A DNA stretch of 64,000 bases. It comes from Zygnema cylindricum. Taxonomy: Eukaryota; Streptophyta; Zygnematophyceae; Zygnematales; Zygnemataceae. The first letter of the stretch is position 1; the number at the start of each line of letters is the position of its first letter. Shown piece after piece: positions 43,513 to 56,500 of the stretch. The notes under the pieces are model-generated. The model saw nothing but the letters and a program-made list of their open reading frames with translations, made no database searches and was not told where the DNA came from. The stretch lies in assembly GCA_037447655.1 (NCBI GenBank), contig JBBHKE010000396.1, forward strand, positions 103,496-167,495, read 5' to 3'. The translations under genes and the position numbers were made by a program.

Positions 43513-44560
43513 CAGATAGCGACCTCCAAGAAAATAAAGAGAAACAGGAGGCCACGAGATTAAGACTCCTACAAGCTACTAACTAAACTGAGATAGGAAA
43601 CAAATGTAATTGAAGGAATGTTTTTGGCTATGTAATACACCTACTGTCGTACTTGGTTGTATTCCCGGTTAGACGGCAGAAAACTCCACGGTTGTATGTC
43701 ATGCAGGGAGTCAAGGTGCGCAGCAAACGCTGCAAAGCTGTTCCTGCTTTTAGCGCGGGCTCGTCTGCTGACTCGGCTAGAAGCAACGCCATTTTCGAAT
43801 GATCACCGCCATTATTTTGTTTCAGCCAATTTCAGCCTTCGCAGCTTTGACTTGAAGGAGAATGCGGGTAACACATTTAATGTCCTTGTGGACATGCACT
43901 ACTGTAACGTCCTACCCAATTATGGAAAGCGTCCCCCAAATTGTTTCCAAAACGATATTAAATTCCACAAAGAGGTAGAAATGCGGAGACCAATCGCAGC
44001 TAAGATTGCATTTTTATGATCGACGGTCAAGGATCGACGAGAATCTGTTTCATAATCACGGCGTCCGTCCACTACAGTACTGTACTTTACTGTACTGTGA
44101 GGAGATCGCAGAGCACATCAGCACACACGGGACCAGTTTCATGCATCGAATGTATCTTTGTCTTCATAGATATTGTTCACAAGACCGTGAAGATATCTGC
44201 CGTAAAGAGATAACCTCGTCATGAGTTGGCGGCACGTGCACATATTTCCACGTGTAGAGAAACTCCAGCAAATGACGACAGCATGGAAGTGAAGCGTACC
44301 ACGTCAAATGCAACTGCCTGCCAGAACGGGACAACGCGGCAACTCTCTCTGATAGCCTATTCCCACCGGAGCTTTTGTAACTTTTTGCCCATTCCGATGA
44401 TTTTCCTTGACCTTATCGGAAAACGGGTCTTGTTCACACCAGAATTTTGGTACGTAACTCCGATTTAAGGCGAAAACAAACCTGCAGTTTTTCAAACTTA
44501 CTAATACGCAAAAACAATGAAATAGCCGTTCGGATGTTGTTTTTGCTTCGTCAGCATTTG
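43513..44560. other. Upstream flank of the DnaJ gene; no gene recognised
   Basis: Contains the probable promoter and 5' untranslated region of the minus-strand DnaJ gene. Short open frames on the plus strand (for example 43657-44019) lack motifs and codon bias, and I treat them as chance. Confidence 0.45.
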
Positions 44561-44574
44561 GGTTTACCGTTGGC

Positions 44575-45110
44575 CTGTTTCAAAGCATAGTTCAAAAGTA
44601 GGTGAAAGTAGGCCCATACAATATGCCTATTGTATGCAAAACATACAATATGGCCTTAAGACCCATATTGTATTGGTCGCAAAATGAAAAAAAATAGTAA
44701 CAGTGTTGAGTTGCACATCGATCGATAGAGAATTAAACGTCATGTCTAAATTTTGAAAAACATTCGGACAAAAAAAAAAAAAATTGTGAGTTTTGAGGTA
44801 TTTTTTATATAAGCCGTCAGATTCGGACGATCGGACAGTCGCTGATCAAAGTAGCGATGTAAGAAGATCACATGAAAAGTCCGTAACACAACTCATCCTA
44901 CGCTGTGTCAGTTCGTTGAAATTTCGTCCAACGGCGTGCGCTGTACTATGATCATACGTCAGATTCGTACGTTCGTACAGAAGTGTGCACAAACACACAC
45001 ACATACAGTATGCCTACTCTGCGCGAGTTTTGTGCCAAGTTTTGTGCGCCTACCAAAGGCCTACCATAAAAACGCTTACTTTTGAACTATGTTTCAAAGA
45101 AAGACGCAAC
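44575..45110. mobile_element. Possible MITE with short inverted ends
   Basis: TTTCAAAGCATAGTTCAAAAGTA at the left pairs with TACTTTTGAACTATGTTTCAAAG at the right (positions about 45081-45103), with three mismatches near one end. Inside the left end is a smaller palindrome (CATACAATATG around 44620-44660). There is no coding capacity. The target duplication is unclear. Confidence 0.45.
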
Positions 45111-45356
45111 CTTGACGCAACCTTAAACCTGACTTCAATATCCTCAAATATATTGAGGAAGTTCTATTGTACGGTTTTCCGGGAACTTCCAAGAACAACA
45201 AAGTCGGTGCTTGGAAAGTCGTACACTATTCGAACGCCCGTCTGTTGCGGAAGTGAATTTTTTTTCCGGTGGGAATAGGCTATGATGGCCTGCATTCGAT
45301 ATGAATTTATGGTGGTTCAAACGTGACACTTCTATCCTAGGGTATTGTCCCTCGAC

Positions 45357-46190
45357 TTAGGGTGCGTCTCCATGTACTTCAAACCTAACGAACTTACTTT
45401 GTTTTTTAGCGCAGACTCAGCGGACCCCGATTTCGGGTGTCCATATGTGTAAGGGTACGGCCCCATGTGGCTAAGTACGGGTTTTTTTCTGTCGTTTCCC
45501 CCTTGTAAAACTTAGCGCCGTACTACTTGAGTTGAAACCGTACGAAGAAATCGCAAATTTGTAGAGTACAATTTGCGTCGTCTTGTGTTTTTTCGACCCA
45601 CTGTCACGTCATCTTCAAACTTATCATAAACCACATCGGCGATGTGTTTTGTGTACACAAATAGGAAAACATATTCCCACTTGTGAAAAGTTTTTATAAG
45701 TTTTTGACGACGAAAAAAAGCAGGGTTGTTTGTTTTTGTCCCTTTGCATGGTATACATTTTATTTTTGCAGGGGTCTCGATGTTGTAGTGCCATTTCACG
45801 CAAAGTTGACAAATCTGAAGGTGAAAATCTGTTAAGTCATGGCGGCCGGACGGGAGAGGTTTACGCAAAGGCATGTTGTACAGCCACGGCTGCAAGGCTC
45901 CACGTCTACGATGTCACGCAAAGACATGCGTCATACCAAATCCGCAAATCGTTTCAAAAATTACGACGTGTCTTGCGACGCTTCAAAAAGTTTCGAAAAA
46001 ATACGGTGCGGCAAAGACAGATTGTACACGGTAGCAGCTGTAACGGGTATTGTCGACTTATACAATCGTCACAAACTTGCGTAACAATTTCGAGTAAACA
46101 CATAGAGACACCTAAAATCCGGGTCCGTCGGATCCGCGCTAAAATACAAAGTAAGTTCGCTAAGTTACAAGTACATGGGGCCGTACCTTA
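45357..46190. mobile_element. PIF/Harbinger-like non-autonomous element with TTA target duplication
   Basis: TTA at 45357-45359 and 46188-46190 brackets inverted ends of about 85 bp (GGGTGCGTCTCCATGTACTTC at the left; GGTACGGCCCCATGTACTTG as the reverse complement of the right). Both ends continue with AACGAACTTACTTTG-like and ATTTTAGCGC blocks. The 3-bp TTA duplication is the hallmark of PIF/Harbinger. No transposase is visible. Confidence 0.6.
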
Positions 46191-47409
46191 ACAAAATAAT
46201 TGTTGCCTAAGGGTATGAAGATTGTATACGCTGACAATGCCCGTGACGGTTGTCAACGTCTACAATCTGTGATTTGTTCAAAATTGTTTGTGACGTCGCA
46301 TAATTTTTCGTGACATTTGTAGACGTTTCCTTTTCAACCCTTTCTCCATGGATGCTGCCCCTGGCTGAAGGTGTGTTGTTTCCGCTGCCTTCCCTGTACG
46401 GTTGCCTTTTTGGCAATTTCCACGCGCTTTGAAACTCTATTTCTACGCGTTTTATTCATTCTTGTGAAAATAAATAAAGATAATAAAAAAAAACAAATAA
46501 AAATAATAATATTAGTCACAATAATAATAATCTGGCTTTAGAATAACCGATTTGCACAGTAGATTAAGTGTGACGTAAGAAAACAATTATTAAACACAAT
46601 AATTAGAAATTCTTTTTGGTAATTTTGAGCCTATAAAAACGTGGTAAAATTTTTAGATGAAACAATATAATAAAATAGACTTTTTATCCGCCTTTGTCCG
46701 GGTTAAAAAAACATAACAATAAGAATGGTGGGTTTTCATTTTTTTAAGGCAAAAAAAGGGCTTGTATTTCTTTGGCAGTGGTCCGAAAACGTCACTCCAA
46801 GTGTTTTCTCCAGCTTCCCACCGGTCAGCGTAGAGCCGCCTTGTGAAAGGATGATGAATAGTGAAGTTTGCAAATGCGTGAATGTGAGGTTACGTGAGAG
46901 AGGCGGCGTGTGCGAGTTGCTGGGGCGCCCTCGGAGATTTCTCTCGATTTCGTGAAATGGCATCGTAATTTTTAGACCCCTGAAATGAAAAAATCCGTAC
47001 TAAACGAAACGTGACAAAACAAAACAAATTGTGTACTTTGATGGACGTAAACGGACAAAACATAACGAATAGCGTATCTTTCGTCCTCGCTTGAATTCGT
47101 TTGAAATTTTTGGAAATTTTTTGACACGTGCGAATACATGTTACTATTTGTATTTCGAAAATACTTTGTTTTAATACACATCGTCCATGTGTTTTAAAGA
47201 AAAGTTTGAAGACCACGTTTTTTGGCATGGCCGTGGGTCGAAGAACACAAGACGACAACATGTATTACATCCTAAATTTGACGATACACAAAATGTACTT
47301 CTCTTTTTTTCTATTTTTTTGTACGGTTGAAAATTACGCGGTACATCTCTAAGTTTTACAAGAAAACGACAAAAAAACAACCCTAACTTTGGCACATGGA
47401 GGCGCACCC
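45451..47409. mobile_element. Element with about 400-bp inverted ends, overlapping the previous one
   Basis: 45451-45830 and the reverse complement of 47409-46950 are homologous: AGGGTACGGCCCCATGTGG versus AGGGTGCGCCTCCATGTGC, then TTGTAAAACTTAG, TCGTCTTGTGTT, TTCGACCCAC and CAGGGGTCT blocks in order. TTA follows the right end (47410-47412). The interleaving with 45357-46190 implies insertion of related elements into each other. Confidence 0.5.
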
Positions 47410-47412
47410 TTA

Positions 47413-47990
47413 GGCCGCGTCCCCATGAAATCGTAACTTAGCGAACCCAAATTGTATTGTAGCAAAGATTCTACGTACAAGCTTTTCTACGCACACGCTT
47501 TTTTCAGTGTCCCAATGCGTAAAAACGAAATCGTTGCTTAAGGGCATGGTTCCATGTGATATAGCTAGGGATTTTTTTCTTTCGTTTTCCTCCAAAACTT
47601 AGCCCGCAACTAGAAAATCTTTAGTCGTACCAAAAATATAAATATACCATAGAACAATTAGCTTCATCTTACAACTTTAAATGTACTACATCTTATCGTC
47701 TTGCGCGTTTCGACCCACTTTTGCGTCACTCCAACTCATCTTCAAACTTATAGTGAGAGGTGATTTTAGTTAAAGTAACAAGCTATAAGCGAGTACGAAG
47801 ATGTTGTGGCATGCGTCACACGCTTTTGAAAAGTTTTTTGCAGTACGCGGAGTACAAAAAAAAAGCCCACTGTCTATTTCCAGCCTGTACGTACTTTTTT
47901 CCGTGTTGACCCCGTGGAGGGGTCTCGAGCAACAAATGCTATTTTGCAAAATCGAATTCCGTGAAAGCGCCTCTCTCTCTCTCCCTCTCC
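47413..47990 (+). repeat. Third copy of the TIR modules (single-ended)
   Basis: 47413-47535 repeats the short end (GGCCGCGTCCCCATG, GTAACTTAGCGAAC), and 47540-47990 repeats the 400-bp end (AGGGCATGGTTCCATGTG, TTTCGACCCACTT, GGAGGGGTCTCGAGC). They lie in the same order as at 45360-45830. No right-hand partner was found. Confidence 0.55.
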
Positions 47991-50520
47991 CTCTACCAAG
48001 TCTATCTCATAATTTTTAGAATGAAACACGACAATAATTGTATCAAATGAAAGATCTCTTAAAAAGGTTACTTTTTGATTATCTTTTGGCATATTTTGAT
48101 TGCAAGTCGCTGAGGTGGGTAATGATGGCACCCTTTGGTATGGAACAATGGAAGGGGTTCTATTGTTTCTTGTTCGGCCACTTCCCAGGCGGTCGACCAC
48201 CGCACTCCCGGAATTCATGAGGAGCTCTTCTAAATAGACTTGGTCAGAATTAGTTAGCACGTCTTATAGCAAGAGGAGGTCCATGACAAATTTGTGAAGG
48301 CGACATTATTTTCATTGAAGCAACGTGCGGAAAACTACGAAGGAACATGGCCATTCACAATAACTACAAAAAGCGCAACATTATGGCTTAAAAAAATATC
48401 TAGCAAAGACTCCCACACTAAACCATGCATTGCTCATAAACAAGCCTAATTTCCTTAAACGGAGGACAAAGTATCTTTGGATCAACTCGAATGACATTAA
48501 AGTAAATAAATTCCAATATCATGAGGTTCAATGTGTTTGTACATAAACTTAGACACCAATAAGAAAACAACAACTCCATTGCACAACATACGGTAACATA
48601 GTAATCTACTACGCTTTTGCACTCTATTTGGGCTTAATGAAGCCTTTGACTCTTATGTCTACGGAGATTAGGCGCAGGAAGGAAGCGACCCTGGGGCGTA
48701 GGCCGATATTTCATACCTTCTTTTGGAGTGGCCACGCCGAGTGCTATGCACGTTGGGGTGCAAGCACAAAGCAACAAAGGTTTGCTATCATTGTCGTGAA
48801 GCGACGAAGGTGCAGTGAAGCCTTTGGACCTATTATTCTCTTCGCTACGCTCCGGAGCAATAACCCCCCCTTTTTTTCTCTGCTTCTGTAGATGCCGTGT
48901 GGCAGAAGCCGCCGTGGTTGGCTGCTGCGTACAGGGTCCAAGAAAAGCAGCGAGCTACAGGATGCCCCAAGGGGAAGCTTTGGAAGCAAAAGGCACGCTT
49001 GTAAGCGGGAGTTTTGGTGCTGCGCACCTTCGGACGTTGTGGCGCAAACACGCACCGACCCGAGGCACTGTCATTTTGCGTTATTATTTCCTTCATGCAC
49101 TCATTTACCGATGAATTTATTTTCATTAAGCTGATTTAAAAAAAAATCCACTCCCTCCTATCCTCCTCCCTTTCCGTTCCCCTGTCCATCCCCACTCTCC
49201 CTCTACCTCCTCCCTCCCTCCCTATCCCTCCATTCCACTCGCCCCCACGTCTCTCAGCCCCCTGCCCCCATCCCCTCTCCCCCTCTCCCTGCCCCTCTCA
49301 CAAAAGAATCACTTAATTTAGTCGTGTAATTTTCTATCATTGTTTTTGCCTGGCTTTCCAAAAAGCCCATGCCATACGAATTTGTTGCATATTTTACAAA
49401 AAGCAGACAACTCGCATATAGTACATGAATACTATTTTGCACGCTTAAAACCCACTTAAGAAAGTGTCAGGGAATTAGAGCAATGTTGCTGTTGTTCTCA
49501 ACATCTATTACAAGATCACTATACTAAGTGTGACCTTTTGTGACGCATTTCGGCTCCAGTACAACTCACTAACGACAGACGGCAGAATGAAGGCTTGTGT
49601 CCACGTGTTTGCAAGTGCAGAAGACTATCGCTCTAACCGCAAATTGCGTTTCTAATTGTTTTCATACATTTGAAGTATGTTAAGGACAATTGGGTGACCG
49701 GAAGTGACACCATTTCCAAAACCTGGGGATCATGGAGGGAAAAACGAGTGTGGACGCGGGGGATGAGAAAAAGGTGAGAGAGAGGTGGGAAAGGAAGAGG
49801 AGAGAGTGAGGAGATGGAGAAGAAGAGCAAGGGTAGAGTAAGAAGGACAAAGGAGAGGAAAGAGGGGAAGACAAGAAGGAAGACAATGAAAACAAGAAAC
49901 AGGAAAATGGAGACACACTACCCCTGCAATCATACTGCAAAAACATTTCTTGCAACCACAGAATGTATTTCTAAAATTTGACTAAATTTCAACAGGACCA
50001 AATTTTACACCGACTGCAAAATTTTGCAATTGCAAAAGTGTGACAAGACATATTCTGGAAACCATGTGGAACGTGAAGAAGTGATAACCTGCAAAAAAAA
50101 AAGGACACAATTTGGTTATATTTTCTTGCCTGATAATCAGGTAATAATCAGATTCTCCACGGTAACACACATACGACCTAATTACGATAGTAGACACAGG
50201 AAAAAAGAAAAAAAGACAAGTCCACATTAGTGACAGTGTAACTAAACTCATTAGAAAAAACCAGTTTCCATGCAAAGGTTCAACCATTGATTAAAGAACA
50301 ACTTTGCAACACTTTTTTAGAGATACCCTAGAGGAAGATGATCACCTTTCCATGGATTTCCATTCGGTAGAACAAGAGGAGTCGTTCACCAGTGATGACA
50401 GAAACATTTCCAGACTTTGCCTTTTTGCCTCTGATATTGTACTCTTGCCTTCAGGTTCAACAGAGAGTATAAAGCTCTACTAGACCAAAGCATAAAGCTT
50501 TCTCTTTCGCCACCTTTTTC
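47991..50520. other. Intergenic region with low-complexity tracts; no gene recognised
   Basis: 48640-49130 is a GC-rich block ending in GATTTAAAAAAAAA, possibly an unrecognised dispersed repeat. 49145-49310 is nearly pure pyrimidine on the plus strand (CTCCCTCC type). 49735-49920 is nearly pure purine (GGAGAAGG type). Long frames through these tracts (for example the Ser/Pro/Leu-rich one at 49680-49955 minus) reflect composition only. Confidence 0.55.
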
Positions 50521-50522
50521 GC

Positions 50523-53500
50523 TTATTTTGCGCAGGCCATCCCAGTGCCCAGCAGCCTCTGCAGCTCCGCGGACGCAGCCGGCCCCGCTTCCAACAACGC
50601 CTCCAAAAAAGCCTCGGAAAAATCTGCACTTTTAAAGACAGCAAAGGCAGAGAGGGAGGGAGGGAGAGAAATGAAAATCAACAAATGAATTAAAAACAAA
50701 TCGTTCAAAACAAGAGGGAAGGGAAGAGACAGCCATTTCGCGGTGCAGAGATAGAAGGAAAGATAACAAGGATCAGAAACAACCTAATTGCTGGCTAAAC
50801 CAGTTCTGGTAAAAAAATAAATAAAAAAAGGACTGGGCCCCAAGAAAGAACATTCCAGAATTACATACCAATTCTGGTTAAACAAAAAGAGAAAGACCAA
50901 AACGTATTCTGAAACTGAACTGGAAGACAAATGAAATCAAATTGTTATGATACACAACACACTAAATTTTGTTGAAACTTCCCACAACTTCTCACAATTT
51001 ACTCAATACTGACACTCAAAATCCTTAAATCTTCCATGATTTCTAAACAATTTGCAAATGTCTGGAAAGGAAATTACTCCCCACCTGGAAGATGGTAGAA
51101 CATTTGGACGGTATGTTTAACCGCTGCTTTCCGCTCCGTCCGTTTTATACTATATAATTGCTGTAAAAGCCCATCGCCAATAATTCCTATGCTTTTCTCA
51201 TTCCTGAAAATAAGGTAACCAACCAAAAAAAACAAAAACGAGACTCAAAATCAAGTTCAAAAAAAACGCCTCAAAAAATCAGTGAGAGTTAACATTCTAT
51301 CTCTTCCTCCATTAAGATTCAAAGCAAGAGTTCATTCACTCTCAACTTGATACCAGAGATGTTCTGACTTATGTTTCCCTATGTTTTCCATATTATCCGA
51401 TAGTCTTTTGTGAAGCTTTTCTATATCGTTTACCCCTTACTTTGCAATTACAATTGCTCGGCATAACAAAGCACCGTTTTCAGGCCTTTCTGAGTTTTTC
51501 CGCGATAAACCCTTCGCAAATAAATGAACCGTCCAGCTAAAAGCTTAGCTGTCACTTTTCTCACCAACTGGGAAAAAGGACGCAAAGTTTGGGAAACACA
51601 GGTTACCACAAGAAAAAACAGTAGGGCAAATTTGGAATAACCATTAAATGGGGTCACCCCTCCTGACTTTAAAGGTCGAAGAACACGGCTCAGAGCATCT
51701 TTAAAAAAAAAGCAATAATGATAGCAATACTGTAGACATCCGTCTGATTCGCACTTTTTAAGTAACCATGATAACCACGACATACATTCAGACTCCCCAT
51801 TCCCAATCCCCTCAGATACACGGAATTTTCGAGCGTTTTAGACTTTTTTAGAGTGCTGTTCCTCCTGGGTTTAGACCTTACATTGTAGAATAATTGAACA
51901 TTCGCTCCAAAAGAGTATATGCTAGACTCCTTACTTCCCCATGAGAAGCTCTTGTCAGTTGCAAAACCGGTTCCTCCAAGAGAGTTAGAATAGAGGGCAT
52001 TTGTTTTGAGGCACGATCCACATCGGTTAATACCTCCAGTAAACCCTCTGTCTCCCTTTCACTGTCCTCTGCTTCTACCTCCATCTGCAAATAATGAACA
52101 TTCTCATCAAGTAATGAATGTTTTCAACAAGGCTGGTTGCTCATGTAAATTTTTTTTCAGTGTCACAAGAAAGGAAGGAAAAGAAGCTCATTTGGAGAGA
52201 AAGAGTCAAATGAGATAAACATCTGATTTTCAATTACTATTGGGAGACCCTGATAGTTAAAATGACTTAAATGAGGAAATTGTGCCCCCTTGTCCGAAAA
52301 TGATTAAGATGGATGCCACAGCTTTACGGACTCCTTTCTCTCCTCTTCCTCCAACCGATTTCGATCGAGTTATACAAAGGGCAGATGCTAACGGGTTGGT
52401 AATTGATGCGCAAAAGACTTTAAATCCTTAACACTTTGGCGAATCTAAACTCAAAGCATTCAAAGCCAAAAAATTGACTCCAAAAAATAATAAAAGCTAC
52501 AACACATTTGTAAATTTTAGTCACTTGGTGTCAGAAATTCTCACAAGTGAATCAGATCCATTTCCCAGTTAATATCCCTACTCACCTCACTTCTCAAATA
52601 TGACCTTATGGCAACATCGGTCACAGCTGATCCCAATGTTTCGATTCGCATCACATCTCTCGAACACATAAGAAACTCTAGTCTCCTACTAACCTTCTCC
52701 ACTTCTTCCACAGTAACTCTTGTCCAAACTTCCGGAATTAGAGGGCTTGGCATGCTCTCTGTCACTTTTTCAAGCTCAGAAACCAGGAGACTTAATTTTT
52801 TCACCCGCGGAAAAATTTCTGAAACTCCCTTGAGTACCGAGGATTTGTACCGATAAATCAGAGACAAACCGTTACTGCCTGAGGAAGCACAGAACCAAAA
52901 AAAATCGGAAAGTTGACCGACCAGTTTTACAAATTGTGACCGGTCCTGTGATTCGAGCATTTTAAGAAATTCACAGAAGACATCGACTAAAGATTCGAGG
53001 CATCTCTGTTGAATGCTCATAGGCTGTTTGGCTGTAGGGTTCTGAAATACAGAAGGCATGGAAATTGTGTTGTACGATGAGAGAAGGTAGGTTCTCATGG
53101 TGCTAACAATAGTGAGGGCAGTTCCAAACATTTTTAATGTGGATGCTCTCACAATTGTATTGGCATTCTTGAGATGTACCACCTGTTCCTGCAACAACGC
53201 AGCAGTCACCGATTTCAAAGTCATTGTGAGTGGATAGCACTTTATTATTTTGTTAATTCTGATCAACTTAAATTACTCAATATGACAGGTTTTGCATTCA
53301 TATCTTAGACATACGTTTTCTTGCTAGATTAGCAAGTGTGGCGCAATCTCTTTTTTTCTCCCAAACGACCCGAAGCAGCATAGTCCATTGATTCCAAGTC
53401 AGGCTGCTAGAAATCCCTGACGTTGATGAGTCAATAATTTAGGAGCAGTCTGCCCATGGTACTTGATGAACCGAGTTGTAACAAGTTCTTATCTTTGGAG

Positions 53501-56500
53501 CAATAAGGAAAACTCATGAAGAAAAACCAAGAGTACACATGTAACTTACCAATGCCAGGCCAATAAATAGTCTGGGCTCCATGGGCCACTCTCTCTCTTT
53601 GATTCGAGTTAGAATGTTGGAAATATATGCTAAATCAGATTCATGGCTGGATACTAGTATTGTAAATAAGTAGCATGGCATGTTGAGTTCGTTTACGGGA
53701 ACCAAACCCTAAAACCTATACAACATGAATGCATAAAAAACTGGGACCAACAGGCTTGGTTAACGTAGAATACCCAGCTAGGATATTCAGGCTGAGAGAC
53801 GAGTGACAAGAGCAGAGAATTTGACCTGAAGACGTGCAGTTAACGGCAGAAGATGTGGAACACACAGACCCGGGTGTTGCTGAGAAAAACATCTAAAAAA
53901 ATCTGCAATAATTTACCACCCGTCTCCTTCAGTAAGGCATAACAGCTACTTCTAACTTGAATGAGCCGCAGATTCAATCACAATTCTGGAGAAAACGCAA
54001 CTTGTTGAAATTTTTACTTGTGAGACACTACTTTTCTACTAATATCACCGCAAGCAAGTTACCACTGCCATTCCGCACCAATGATGTTGACACAACTAAA
54101 CCAGATTTGTATTCCACACTAACTCATGCCATTTCCTTGACAGATGAAGAAATTCACACTGAAACACAACTAACTAGACTTGGTTCGAGAACAAAGTTGA
54201 CCATGCGTCTCGTTTGAAACGCACCAAAATCTATTTTACCTCACTATCCTTTCTCAACTTCAATGGATTGAAAAGCTCCGAAAGAGAAAAAGCATTTACA
54301 AGCAGGAGAAGGTAGTTTATAATGTATGTTCGTCTCACCGCCGGCGATCCGACTTTCGTCCTCTTCGCCATCGCACACCTGAATTAAAGTTGCATGCAAT
54401 ACAGAAGAAAGAGAAGTCCTACTCCAAAGCAAACCAGCAGGTGTCCCCTCTCCATCGAGACTAAGTGAGGCTCCAAAAGAAGCTCCCAATTCCTGAAACC
54501 TTTCCGTTCCCAGGTAACTCCGCACAGACACAGGAAAGCTGATATAAAGTCCTTGAAGGAGAGCCATAGAGGCGGACAGCAATGCCCTTTTCCACAATGA
54601 AGACTGGAAAGGAGGAGATCGGTTCTCGGCGGTTGTATGGGCTATCGAATACCTGCCAAGGAAGGCAAATGAAACAAGCAGAAAGAGTTTCACCAAATAT
54701 AGCTCAGAAACAGGGAAAAAGCGTCCCATAGTAAATAAAAACTTACTGCAACAGAACACGAAAGCAAATGTATACCACCAGATTGTACACGTAATTCCAG
54801 ACTGATGCTGAGTGATTAAAGAAGAGGGATGGGAGCGGGGAAATGAAAAAGAAGATTGAGAGGGAGCGGGAGAGGGAGAGACGGGAGAGGGAGGGGGAAA
54901 GAAAGGGAGAGAGAAAGAGAGGGGATAGGATGAGAGAGAGGAGCGGCGGGGGTGGAGAGGGAGAGAGGAAGGGAGAGAGTGAGGAGAGCATATGCTATAA
55001 GCCTCAGGAGTTAACTAAACCATCCTGCCAGTTCTATCAGACAGGTGAAACTCGCAGCCGCATTATAACCACGTCCTCCGTAATCATTGAAACTGCAGCA
55101 TAAAATGATCTCCAGAATCCCCCCAAGGGCGATGGGCAGCCGGATCCTCGCATGACTTACAGCTGGCTCACCACGGCGGCGGCCGCCTCTCTGCTGCCCC
55201 TTACAGCTCCCTTGAGGGAGCTCTGCAGCCAGCCTAGTCGCTCATATGGCGCTTTTTTGTTCCCAGTTTGCGAGGCAGATAAGTAGTTGAGAGATGCGAG
55301 CTCAATAAGGACGAGATTGACGAATCCTTGTGCTGTGTGAAAATCCAAAGTAAACATCACAGAAGCCTTGACCAAAAGAAAAATAAAAAAGGATGAACCA
55401 TTCAGTCGGATTTCAGATAAAGCCCATATAATCAAGATACACAATCACTCTCCTTGGTGCACATTTCAATAAATTGTAGAGCAACCTGCCAGTCCACGCT
55501 AATAAAAAAACTTTTGTACATGTCACTACATATAATAGAGTAGTATTCTCACAATACCTCGGGGTCTGCATTGGCTCCCAATAGAAGAGAACTCCTTTCC
55601 CGAGGGTGTGATAAACAAGCATCAATGAAGTCTATTTCTGTACCAGCAATTTTCCCCACTTGACTGACCGCGTATTCTAACGCAATCTTGTCATTTTCCT
55701 CTTTCATTTCGTCTGTGGTCAGAAAACCACTGACCGAAATGCCTTTTGCTGCACATAAGAGAGAATTTCCAAGGCGTTTCATGGTAGCCCAGGAACTATA
55801 CTGAAGGACATTTGCCCAGACCATAGACATGAGCTCACTGAAAGGTCCAATGTCTTCTATCAATAGACCATCATTGAGTTTCCCTATGTCTTTTCTCGTA
55901 AATAGTTGACTTGTCCCTTCACCTTTTCCTTTCAAAGAGACAGATTTTCCTAACACATCTTGGCCACAAAACCACCACCACCAGTTTAGGCTTGTCACCA
56001 CAAGTTCATTAAAGCTATCCTCTTTCAACTCAGGATCCAATGTCATAAGAAGTTCTAAAACTGTGATGCATAATCCGAGTGATCCGTCTGAGGGACCCGC
56101 AAATTCCCCGTCTTCCTCCATTTCAGTTCCAACCCTCTCGCTTAACCGACTACTGCCTATAAACATGCCTTTCTTACATCGGTTTATGCTCTCCACCAAC
56201 AACTCCTTGAAGTATTTTACAACAGAGCCTACAACCATTTCGACACCATTAGTATAGTTTTCTATACCTGTTCCAGAAACTAACGCCTTCAGTGTTTCCG
56301 CAGTATTTCCCTTTCGATCTCGTAAAGCTTTAACTATGAACCTGTTCAAGTCTGACAGAACCTGACCAACAGAAAAAAGCTGTACATATTTAGACTTTGA
56401 AAAGCTAGTCAAGGAGGGAATTTCATAGCTGAAAATACCGTGGTTCGTGCCCACTTGCTTCTCGTTTGACTTCTCCATTCGCATACCTTCGTCTCTACTT

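Noticed and set aside
43657-44468. Plus-strand frames upstream of DnaJ as genes
   Set aside because: No motifs, splice support or codon bias; probably promoter-side noise.
49633-49955. Ser/Pro/Leu-rich secreted-like protein on the minus strand
   Set aside because: It is a translation of a purine/pyrimidine tract.
54843-55103. Arg/Glu-rich open frame on the plus strand
   Set aside because: It is produced by the GA-rich tract inside an intron of the large gene.
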